From the NCBI GenBank assembly GCA_947259625.1, contig CAMYMY010000216.1:1-8561 (forward strand): a DNA stretch of 8,561 nucleotides, read 5' to 3'. Positions 1 through 5,487 of the stretch are shown here, one piece after another. The stretch is from an uncultured Kiloniellales bacterium. Its GTDB lineage: Bacteria > Pseudomonadota > Alphaproteobacteria > Kiloniellales > JAKSDN01. Below the pieces are notes generated by a model. That model was not told the origin of the DNA, did not search any database, and was given only the letters and a program-made list of their open reading frames with translations. Numbering within the stretch: position 1 is the first letter of the stretch; the number at the start of each line of letters is the position of its first letter. A program made the position numbers and the translations under genes.

Positions 1-28
1 GACTCCTCTTGCTTGCCCCCGCGCAGCT

Positions 29-208
29 CTAGGGCGATGCGACGGGATTTTGCTTCGTGCGCTTCGCGTGGGGACCCAACGGAATGCGTACGGTCAGAAG
101 ACCGCATTCGTACGTTGCCTCGGCCAGCTCCAGGTCCGGCAGTCGGTCACACCCATCTTTCGGCGCCGGAGGAGTTTGGCGCATTGCCTCGTCTTGGGTT
201 TCGCTCAT
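29..208 (-). CDS. Small hypothetical protein (59 aa)
   Basis: I do not recognise this product and assign no function. The frame opens with ATG at 208 and ends with TAG at 31-29. An in-frame start lies further upstream, but the ATG at 208 is chosen because a textbook Shine-Dalgarno sequence, GGAGGT, sits six bases before it on the minus strand (TCCTGCA spacing region). The protein begins MSETQDEAMRQTPPAPKDG and is hydrophilic, with one cysteine in a TYECGLL segment and a basic C-terminus (HAKRTKQNPVASP). No signal peptide or membrane segment is visible. It is divergent from the aminotransferase gene. An imperfect hairpin (82-109) lies inside the frame, which could instead mean that the stretch is non-coding. 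Short open frames are common in GC-rich DNA, so the ribosome binding site is the main argument for a real gene. Confidence 0.4.
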   Translation of the reverse strand: MSETQDEAMRQTPPAPKDGCDRLPDLELAEATYECGLLTVRIPLGPHAKRTKQNPVASP

Positions 209-373
209 TGCAGGACCTCCGTCCGATGCCCCGCCGCAAGACAAGTGAGGTTAGCCGGTCCGCGCCGCCGGCGCATTGACATGGCTCATCCGATTCGGCG
301 GGCATGCCGGGTTGCGCCGGAAGCCTGCCCAAACTAACACTAGGTGTTCCTTCGGGAGGTGGAGGAGGGGTCA
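209..373 (+). promoter_or_regulatory. Intergenic control region upstream of aminotransferase
   Basis: This non-coding stretch lies between the small leftward frame and the aminotransferase gene. A perfect -35-like TTGACA lies at 276-281. At 17-18 bases downstream (about 299-305) the sequence is GC-rich and does not resemble TATAAT, so promoter assignment is weak. An inverted repeat AACAC-TAG-GTGTT occupies 336-348. A strong purine-rich ribosome binding site (GGGAGGTGGAGGAGG, 354-368) precedes the ATG at 374. I see nothing else there. Confidence 0.3.
336..348. repeat. Short inverted repeat AACAC-TAG-GTGTT
   Basis: Two perfect 5-base arms with a 3-base centre lie about 26-38 bases upstream of the aminotransferase ATG and downstream of the TTGACA box. 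The position would suit an operator bound by a dimeric repressor, but arms this short also occur by chance. Confidence 0.25.
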
Positions 374-1729
374 ATGCGAGAGATCGAGCGGGCAGCCATT
401 GTGGCGCTGATGGCGCGCGAGGTCGAACGTTTCGCCGCCGAGCGGCCGAAGTCGCGGGCGCTTTCGCAGCAGGCCAAGCCGCATCTGCTAGCCGGCACGC
501 CGCTCACCTGGATGCGGGAATGGCAGAGCCCCTTCACCGTCTTCGTCGAGCGCGCCTCGGGCGCCACGGTGATCGACGTCGACGGCCACGACTATGCCGA
601 TTTCTGCCTGGGCGACACCGGCGCGATGTTCGGCCACTCGCCCGCGCCCTTCGCCGAGCTGGTGACCCGGACGGCCGGGCAGGGGATCACCACAATGCTG
701 CCGACCGAGGACAGCGTCTGGCTCGGCGCGGAGCTCGCCCAGCGCTTTAGCCTGCCTGTCTGGAGCCTGGCGCTGACCGCGACCGACGCCAACCGCTTCG
801 CCTGCCGCTTCGCCCGCGAGCTCACCGGCCGCCCCAAGATCCTGGTGTTCGACGGCTGCTACCACGGCACGCTGGGCGAGACCCTGGTCGATCTGAAAGG
901 CAACGGCATGATCCGACGGCCGGCCAGCATCGGCGTCGTCGAGGATCCCGAGACCACGACCCGGGTGGTCGATTTCAACGACCTGGAGCAGCTCGACCGG
1001 GCGCTCGCCGAGGGCGACGTCGCCTGCGTGCTGGCGGAGCCGGCGCTCACCAACTGCGGCATGGTGCTGCCCGATCCGGGCTTTCACGACGGCCTGCGCG
1101 GGATCACCCGGCGCCACGGCACTCTCTTGATCATCGACGAGACCCACACCTTCTCGACCGGGCCGGCGGGCTACACCGGGGCCTTCGGGCTGGAGCCGGA
1201 CATGCTGACGCTGGGCAAGCCGATCGCCGGCGGCATCCCAGCCGCGGTCTATGGCTTCACCGCCGAGTTGGCAGAGCGCATCAACCGGCGTTTCGAGGAG
1301 CTCGGCGACTTCAGCACCGGGGTCGGCGGCACGCTCTCAGCCAACGCCCTGTCGGTGCGGGCCATGCGGGTCATGTTCGAGCAGGTCATCACCGAGCAGG
1401 CCTACGAGCATATGTTCGCCATGGCCGCGCGCCTCGAAGAGGGCATCGAGGGCGCGATCGCACGCCAGGACCTGCCCTGGCACGTCACGCGCATGGGTGC
1501 CCGGGTCGAATACGGCATCAACCCGACACCCTGGAAGAACGCCAAGCAGGTCCGGGCCGGTTGCGATCCCGAGCTCGAGCGGCTGCTGCACCTCTACTGC
1601 CTCAACCGCGGCGTCCTGGTCACGCCCTTCCACAATATGATGCTGACCTCGCCGGCCACGACCGAGGCCCAGGTCGACCGCCACAGCGAGGCCTTCGAGA
1701 GCGCTGTCGCCGAACTGGCCGCGGGCTAG
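374..1729 (+). CDS. Class III PLP-dependent aminotransferase (glutamate-1-semialdehyde aminomutase-like family)
   Basis: The 451-residue protein has the fold-type I class III aminotransferase layout and a normal family length. FDGCYHG (159-165) matches the GCYHG segment of glutamate-1-semialdehyde aminomutases. AEPALTNCG (221-229) is the usual EP..N.G segment. LLIIDETHTF (251-260) carries the Asp that contacts the PLP ring nitrogen (D255), and LGKPIAGGIP (280-289) carries the Schiff-base lysine K282. GVGGTLSANALS (316-327) would close the active site from the partner subunit. An in-frame GTG at 344 exists, but ATG 374 is preferred because GGGAGGTGGAGGAGG immediately precedes it. The phosphate-binding loop reads TATDANR rather than the common SGTEA(N)R, and DETHT replaces DEV.TG, so this is a side branch and not HemL itself. 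It could be a transaminase or a PLP-dependent amine lyase; the substrate is unknown. The GNAT gene follows 80 bases downstream. Confidence 0.88.
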   Translation: MREIERAAIVALMAREVERFAAERPKSRALSQQAKPHLLAGTPLTWMREWQSPFTVFVERASGATVIDVDGHDYADFCLGDTGAMFGHSPAPFAELVTRTAGQGITTMLPTEDSVWLGAELAQRFSLPVWSLALTATDANRFACRFARELTGRPKILVFDGCYHGTLGETLVDLKGNGMIRRPASIGVVEDPETTTRVVDFNDLEQLDRALAEGDVACVLAEPALTNCGMVLPDPGFHDGLRGITRRHGTLLIIDETHTFSTGPAGYTGAFGLEPDMLTLGKPIAGGIPAAVYGFTAELAERINRRFEELGDFSTGVGGTLSANALSVRAMRVMFEQVITEQAYEHMFAMAARLEEGIEGAIARQDLPWHVTRMGARVEYGINPTPWKNAKQVRAGCDPELERLLHLYCLNRGVLVTPFHNMMLTSPATTEAQVDRHSEAFESAVAELAAG

Positions 1730-1809
1730 GCCCGGCCGAGATTCGACCGCGACAGACGGGCCATTCGCGCGATATGATCGTCTGCCGGTTTCTCGCAGGG
1801 GAGGGAGCC

Positions 1810-2304
1810 ATGGAAATCACGGTGAGGCGGCTCACGGCGGACGACGCGCAAGCGTTCCGCGCGCTGCGGCTGGAGGCGCTCGAGCACTTCCCGGAGGCCT
1901 TTCAGTCGACCTACGAGAGTGCGGCCGACCTGCCGCTCGACGCCTATGCGCAGCGCCTGCGCCAATACGCGGTGTTCGGCGGCTTCGGGGACGGCGAGCT
2001 GTGCGGCTTCGTCGGCTTCCACCCCTTGAAGAACCCGAAGATCAGGCACAAGGGGATCCTTTGGGGCATGTACGTGAAGTTGGCCGCGCGCGGCACCGGC
2101 CTGGCCGAAGCGATCGTCGAGAGCGTGGTGGAGCATGCCCGCGGCCGGGTCGAGCAACTCTTGCTCTCGATCATCACGGACAACGAGCGGGCCAGGCGCT
2201 TCTACGAGAAGATGGGCTTCGAGGCCTACGGCCTCGAGCGCCACGCGCTCAAGATCGGCGACAAGTACTACGACGAGGAGTTCCGGGTGAAGTTCCTGAA
2301 GTGA
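1810..2304 (+). CDS. GNAT-family N-acetyltransferase
   Basis: This 164-residue protein is a single-domain GNAT enzyme, which transfers an acetyl group from acetyl-CoA to an amine. The N-terminus (MEITVRRLTADDAQAFRALR) is the typical first strand and helix. LWGMYVKLAARGTGLAEAI (84-102) contains strand beta4 and the pyrophosphate-binding loop R94-G-T-G-L-A. ITDNERARRFYEKMGFEAYG (122-141) is the C-terminal N..A..FY.K.GF motif. ATG 1810 is chosen because GGGGAGGGAG lies directly before it; an in-frame ATG at 1774 has no comparable ribosome binding site. The gene lies 80 bases after the aminotransferase on the same strand with no clear terminator between them, so co-transcription is possible. The acceptor is unknown: a protein N-terminus, an amino acid, a polyamine or a toxic amine are all possible. 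It ends 19 bases from the stop codon of the converging isomerase gene. Confidence 0.85.
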   Translation: MEITVRRLTADDAQAFRALRLEALEHFPEAFQSTYESAADLPLDAYAQRLRQYAVFGGFGDGELCGFVGFHPLKNPKIRHKGILWGMYVKLAARGTGLAEAIVESVVEHARGRVEQLLLSIITDNERARRFYEKMGFEAYGLERHALKIGDKYYDEEFRVKFLK

Positions 2305-2323
2305 GTACGGGGCGGTCTGGCGT

Positions 2324-2923
2324 TCAGGAACCCGCCAGCGCCTTCTCCAGGAGTTCCAGACGGTCCTGGCCCCAGAACAGCTCACCGTCGTAGACGTAGG
2401 TCGGGGCGCCGAAGACGCCGCGCTCCAGCGCCTCCTCGGTGAGCGCCTTGTAGCTTTCGAGCGTTTCCGGCTCGCAGGCCCGGGCCATCAGGTTGATGCC
2501 GGAATGGCCGGTCGCGTCGGCGATCGCCTCCAACGTCGCGGCGTCCGCGATGTTGCGCTCCTCGACCCAGACGGCGCGCAGGATGGCGTGCGCCAAACGC
2601 AGCGGCGCGCCGTCGGTCTCGGCCGCCGCCAGCACCGTGCAGGCGGCGAGCTGCTCGACCGCCGGGAAGAACTTGGGGTGCAAGGTCAAGGGCAGATCGA
2701 GCGCCCTGCTCCAGCGCTGCAGCTCGACCAGGCGGTAGGCCTGGCGCTCCGGCGCCCGCTTGGCCAGCGGCAGGCCGCCGGTCTTCGAGAAGATCGTGCC
2801 GTAGTCGACCGGCTTGACCCGCACCCGGGCGCCGTGAGCCTTTGCCATCTCCTCGAGCCGCGCGCTGCCCAGGTAGGTCCAGGGCGATATCAGCGAAAGG
2901 TAGTAGTCGATCGTCTTGGTCAT
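2324..2923 (-). CDS. 2-hydroxychromene-2-carboxylate isomerase family protein (kappa-class GST-like, DsbA fold)
   Basis: The 199-residue protein has the length and motifs of the HCCA isomerase/kappa glutathione transferase family, a thioredoxin-like fold with a helical insertion. The N-terminal YYLSLISPWTYLG (7-19) carries S13, equivalent to the family's catalytic serine contacting the glutathione thiol. GVFGAPTYVYDGELFWGQDR (169-188) is the conserved C-terminal block with the cis-proline P174 and the FWGQDR signature. ATG 2923 is chosen because GAGGAAC precedes it and the protein then starts MTKTIDYYLS as in homologues. In naphthalene degraders the family isomerises 2-hydroxychromene-2-carboxylate with glutathione; no aromatic catabolic gene is seen here, so the real substrate is open. 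It lies 120 bases downstream of the flavoprotein gene on the same strand, either as the operon's last gene or under its own promoter. Confidence 0.85.
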   Translation of the reverse strand: MTKTIDYYLSLISPWTYLGSARLEEMAKAHGARVRVKPVDYGTIFSKTGGLPLAKRAPERQAYRLVELQRWSRALDLPLTLHPKFFPAVEQLAACTVLAAAETDGAPLRLAHAILRAVWVEERNIADAATLEAIADATGHSGINLMARACEPETLESYKALTEEALERGVFGAPTYVYDGELFWGQDRLELLEKALAGS

Positions 2924-3043
2924 CGTTCCTCGGTCCCGTCGTTTGTCTCGCCGCCGAAATTGACCTCGCGCTGCATCACCGTATGCATACAGATGACGCA
3001 ACGGACAGGTTCGCTTGATGTTCTCGTCGCATCTACCGCGGGT
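2924..3043 (-). promoter_or_regulatory. Gap with perfect palindrome GTATGCATAC upstream of isomerase gene
   Basis: The 120 bases between the flavoprotein stop and the isomerase start contain a perfect 10-base palindrome, GTATGCATAC, at 2981-2990. That is 57 bases upstream of the isomerase ATG, a spacing compatible with an operator near a promoter. No convincing -35/-10 pair and no intrinsic terminator were found in the gap. It is therefore unclear whether the isomerase gene is read from the upstream operon or separately. Confidence 0.25.
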
Positions 3044-4222
3044 TTAGACGACATTTGCCTCCCTCAACGGCCGGTCTTCGGAGATCCGCTGATAGCCCAG
3101 GGCGGTCAGGTCGAGGTTGCGGTACATACCATGAACGACCAGCTCGGCGACGGCGCGGCCGGCGGCCGGGGCCTGCTGCAGGCCGTGGCCGCTGAAGCCG
3201 TTGCAGAACAGCAGGCCGCCGAGCTCGGGGTGCGGCCCGATGATCGCGTTCTGGTCGAAGCTGTTGTAGTCGTAGAGCCCGGCCCAGGCGTTGGTCAGCT
3301 TGATCGCCTCGAAAGCCGGCACGCGAGCGGCGAGCGCCGGCCAGATCGTCTCCTCGAAAAGCTCGTACTCGGGCTCCAGGTCCTCGGTGTCGGGGTCCCG
3401 CTCGGCGGGTGGAGAGACGATGGCCAGGTACTGCCGCCCCTCGGGCCGGAAGGCGACGCCGGTCACGTCGATGGTGAGCGGCGCTTCCCCCAGGTCCTCG
3501 CGGCAGTCGAATACGTAGGTCATGCGCTTGCGCGGCACCACGGGCAGCGCCACGCCGGCCAGGCGCGCCAGCGCCCCGGCCTGCGGTCCGGCGGCGTTCA
3601 CCAGGGTGCCGCAAGCGACCGGGCCGCGCCTCTTCAGGGCGACGCCGGCCACGCGGCCGCGGTCCACGGTCACGCCGACCACCTCGTCCTCGATGATCTC
3701 GGCGCCCAGGGCCCGGGCCTTGCGCCGGAAGGCCTGCATCAGGCTGGAGGGGTCGAGCCAGCCCTCGTTGCGCGGGCCGTAGCCGGCGCCCGCCAGGCCC
3801 TCGATGTTGAGCCAGGGGCAGCGCCCGGCGATCTCCGCCGGGGAGAGCAGGGCCACCTCCGCGCCCAGGCCCTGCTGAAGGCGGACGTTGGCCTCGAGCA
3901 TCGGCAGGCCCGCCGCGCTCGCCAGGAACAGGTAGCCCCGTTCGTGGAACGCCAGATCCGGCTTGTCGTCGCCGACCGCCAGGATCTCCGCCGCTTGGCG
4001 CACGAACTCGATCCCGAAGAGTCCCATGCGCACGTTCTCGGGCGTCGAGAACTGCTGGCGGATGCCGCCCCAGGAGCGTGGCGTGGTGGCGGCGGCATAG
4101 GACCAGTCGCGCTCGACGACCAGGACCGTGCCGTCGAAGTCCGGATCGGCGGCCAGGAAATAAGCGACGGCGCAGCCCATTACGCCGCCGCCTGCGATCA
4201 CCACGTCGGCGCGCTCGGTCAT
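3044..4222 (-). CDS. FAD-dependent oxidoreductase, FOXRED1-like (DAO/sarcosine oxidase superfamily)
   Basis: The 392-residue protein is a DAO-superfamily flavoenzyme. The N-terminal VVIAGGGVMGCAVAYFLA (7-24) is the dinucleotide-binding GxGxxG loop, and E37 in VVERD would hold the adenosine ribose. GTLVNAAGPQAG (205-216) is the second FAD contact, and WAGLYDYNSFDQNAIIG (313-329) with GFSGHGLQQAP (342-352) closes the flavin site. From memory, the last two blocks and the C-terminal tail closely resemble human FOXRED1, a mitochondrial complex I assembly factor. The cysteine that covalently holds FAD in monomeric sarcosine oxidase is not seen in the equivalent region, so FAD is probably non-covalent. 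The likely reaction is oxidation of an amine or N-alkyl amino acid C-N bond. Its ATG overlaps the stop of the TPP beta-subunit gene (ATGA), showing translational coupling. There is no signal peptide, so it is probably cytoplasmic. Confidence 0.88.
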   Translation of the reverse strand: MTERADVVIAGGGVMGCAVAYFLAADPDFDGTVLVVERDWSYAAATTPRSWGGIRQQFSTPENVRMGLFGIEFVRQAAEILAVGDDKPDLAFHERGYLFLASAAGLPMLEANVRLQQGLGAEVALLSPAEIAGRCPWLNIEGLAGAGYGPRNEGWLDPSSLMQAFRRKARALGAEIIEDEVVGVTVDRGRVAGVALKRRGPVACGTLVNAAGPQAGALARLAGVALPVVPRKRMTYVFDCREDLGEAPLTIDVTGVAFRPEGRQYLAIVSPPAERDPDTEDLEPEYELFEETIWPALAARVPAFEAIKLTNAWAGLYDYNSFDQNAIIGPHPELGGLLFCNGFSGHGLQQAPAAGRAVAELVVHGMYRNLDLTALGYQRISEDRPLREANVV

Positions 4223-4827
4223 ATCCCGGCCTCCTTGCCTAGAAGGGCGGCGCGGAAGCGGTCCTTGAGCAGGATCCCGTCCTTGGGCGGCATGACCAGC
4301 GGCAGGTCCTCGGCGCGCACCTTGATGTCGTAGAACGCCGGCCCCGTTGCGCCCCGGATCGCGGGAATGGCCGCTTCGAGCTCCGCTTGGTCGCGGACCG
4401 TGCCGGTCACCGGAAAGCCGAGCGCGGCCGCTGCCGCCGCCAAGTCCGCGGGGCCGGCCGTGTGGGTCGCCTGCATGCCGGTCTCGCCGTAGCGCTCGTT
4501 GTCCAGCACGACGATCGCCAGGTTTGCCGGCCGCTTGACCCCGACCGTCGCAAGCGAACCCAGGCCCATCAGCATCTCACCATCGCCGGTCACCACCAGG
4601 ACGCGGCGCTCCGGCCGGGCCAGCGCCAGGCCGAGGCCGATCATGGCGGCCCCGCCCATGGCGCCCCAGAGCGGGAAGGTCAGCGGGTGGTCGCCGGCCG
4701 CCGCGACGTCCCAGGTGGGCGCTCCCAGGCCGCTCACGACCAGCAGGTCGCCGCGCGCCTCCAGCAGGGCCGCGGCCACCGCGCGGCGCCTGAGGGGATA
4801 GCGCTCGCTTCGCCCCGGATCAGTCAT
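4219..4827 (-). CDS. TPP-dependent decarboxylase, beta (TPP-binding) subunit; sulfopyruvate/phosphonopyruvate decarboxylase-like
   Basis: The 202-residue protein corresponds to the C-terminal, pyrophosphate-binding half of TPP enzymes. FPLWGAMGGAAMIGLGLALA (51-70) matches the .GSMG..ssIGLGIAL segment of phosphonopyruvate and sulfopyruvate decarboxylases. GDGEMLMGLG (81-90) to LDNERYGETG (108-117) forms the Mg-TPP motif GDG-x(25)-DN, with D109 where the canonical first Asn stands. ATG 4827 gives an 8-base overlap with the alpha-subunit stop; an in-frame TTG at 4842 would only add five residues. It should pair with the alpha subunit encoded just upstream to build the active site at the subunit interface, as ComD/ComE do in methanogen sulfopyruvate decarboxylase. 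Neither sulfonate nor phosphonate genes are nearby, so the 2-oxoacid substrate is unknown. Its stop overlaps the flavoprotein ATG. Confidence 0.87.
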   Translation of the reverse strand: MTDPGRSERYPLRRRAVAAALLEARGDLLVVSGLGAPTWDVAAAGDHPLTFPLWGAMGGAAMIGLGLALARPERRVLVVTGDGEMLMGLGSLATVGVKRPANLAIVVLDNERYGETGMQATHTAGPADLAAAAAALGFPVTGTVRDQAELEAAIPAIRGATGPAFYDIKVRAEDLPLVMPPKDGILLKDRFRAALLGKEAGI

Positions 4828-5359
4828 CGCCCGTACACCCAAATGTCTTCATACCGACTACACGCTGGGCGATCAGCACCGCGGCCGCCGTCGGCCCCTC
4901 GAAGGCCGCACGTCCGGCCGCCGCCACGGTCGCGCCGGCCTCGGCTGCGTCGTCCAAGGCGAAGACGCGGCAACCGCCCAGCTCGAGGACCGGCGCGGCG
5001 GTCTCGCCCATGGGCAGCTGCCAGGGATTGAACTCGCCGGGCTGGCCACGCATGGTCACCAGCATGAGAAGCGGAAAGGCGCAGGTGCGCATCAGGGAAA
5101 GCATGTTGACGCAGTTGCCGACCCCGCTCGACTGCATCAGCAGCGCGCCGCGCTGGCCGCCCAGCCAGGCCCCGGCCAGGAGCGCGACACCCTCCTCCTC
5201 GGTGGTGAGCGCCACGGTCTCCATCGCGGCCGCGCCCGCGCAGCGTTCGATCAACTCCTTGTGCCCGGCGTCGGGCACGTAGGCGACCTGGCGCACGCCC
5301 AGGGCGGCAAGCGCCGCGAAGATCTCTTCAGGCCAGCTCCTCGAGGCGGCGGCGGTCAT
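4820..5359 (-). CDS. TPP-dependent decarboxylase, alpha (PYR) subunit; sulfopyruvate/phosphonopyruvate decarboxylase-like
   Basis: The 179-residue protein is the N-terminal, pyrimidine-binding half of a TPP enzyme, encoded separately. AYVPDAGHKELIE (26-38) is the substrate-end strand and helix. TTEEEGVALLAGAW (52-65) carries the glutamate expected to activate the TPP aminopyrimidine, by alignment E56 (equivalent to NEG in phosphonopyruvate decarboxylase). LLMQSSGVGNCVNML (73-87) matches the MQNSGLGN.VNPL block, and MRGQPGEFNPWQLPMG (103-118) is the RG..GE.NPWQ.PMG segment of this family. ATG 5359 is preceded by GGGGGACC as a plausible ribosome binding site. It is the first gene of the leftward operon, divergent from hyuA across 128 bases. 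The likely reaction is non-oxidative decarboxylation of a 2-oxoacid with a polar C3 substituent, inferred from family only. Confidence 0.87.
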   Translation of the reverse strand: MTAAASRSWPEEIFAALAALGVRQVAYVPDAGHKELIERCAGAAAMETVALTTEEEGVALLAGAWLGGQRGALLMQSSGVGNCVNMLSLMRTCAFPLLMLVTMRGQPGEFNPWQLPMGETAAPVLELGGCRVFALDDAAEAGATVAAAGRAAFEGPTAAAVLIAQRVVGMKTFGCTGDD

Positions 5360-5401
5360 CCCTGGTCCCCCATGAACACCCGATGTTTCCTTTTAGCCCC
5401 T

Positions 5402-5421
5402 TGGCCACAGCCTGGCCACAG
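5402..5421. repeat. Tandem TGGCCACAG repeat, 11-base period
   Basis: TGGCCACAG occurs at 5402-5410 and again at 5413-5421, an 11-base step of about one helical turn. Each copy contains the palindrome TGGCCA. The pair sits in the middle third of the divergent intergenic region, the position expected for the binding site of a regulator acting on both operons (LysR-type sites commonly have this placement). No regulator gene is present in the window. Confidence 0.4.
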
Positions 5422-5461
5422 GCGCGGCGCGCTTGCGGGCGCCACCCGGGATTTTCTACTG

Positions 5462-5479
5462 TGTCCCGAACGAGGGACA
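5462..5479 (+). promoter_or_regulatory. Inverted repeat TGTCCC-N6-GGGACA before hyuA start
   Basis: Perfect 6-base arms at 5462-5467 and 5474-5479 enclose six bases, ending eight bases before the hyuA ATG at 5488. The right arm overlaps the purine-rich ribosome binding region (GAGGGACAGGGG, 5472-5483). In DNA it could be an operator. In mRNA it would fold into a hairpin that partly hides the ribosome binding site. Confidence 0.35.
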
Positions 5480-5487
5480 GGGGCCTC

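Larger units (their letters stand above)
5360..5487. promoter_or_regulatory. Divergent control region between decarboxylase operon and hyuAB
   Basis: This 128-base intergenic stretch must hold the promoters of both divergent units. On the plus strand, TTGCGG (5433-5438) and TCTACT (5455-5460), 16 bases apart, are a weak -35/-10 candidate for hyuA. On the minus strand, an A-rich CTAAAAGG lies upstream of the alpha-subunit gene and could belong to its -10 region, without a clear -35. A direct repeat (5402-5421) lies between them and an inverted repeat (5462-5479) just before hyuA, both listed separately. Confidence 0.4.

Noticed and set aside
1722..1734. CGGGC-TAG-GCCCG hairpin at the aminotransferase stop codon as a terminator
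   Set aside because: The stem is only five pairs with a three-base loop and no following T-tract.
1561..1809. Upstream extension of the GNAT frame into the aminotransferase gene
   Set aside because: The extension is Arg/Pro-rich shadow sequence. The GNAT fold begins at MEITVRRLT (1810), directly after a strong ribosome binding site.
2305..2336. Bidirectional terminator between the converging GNAT and isomerase genes
   Set aside because: Only a weak GGCGG/CCGCC pairing with a 16-base loop and no T-tracts could be found, and it extends into the isomerase coding region.
2504..4333. Long plus-strand open frame (about 600 codons) opposite the isomerase and flavoprotein genes
   Set aside because: It is antisense to two genes with clear family motifs. 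Long shadow frames are expected in GC-rich DNA, and its translation shows no recognisable domain and a biased Arg/Ala/Gly/Gln/Val composition.
374..5359. Complete phosphonate (2-aminoethylphosphonate) pathway from aminotransferase, Ppd-like enzyme and FAD oxidoreductase
   Set aside because: The aminotransferase is not of the AEP type by its motifs. No PhnX, PhnA, PhnY, PepM or phosphonate transporter is present, and the enzymes are not in one operon.
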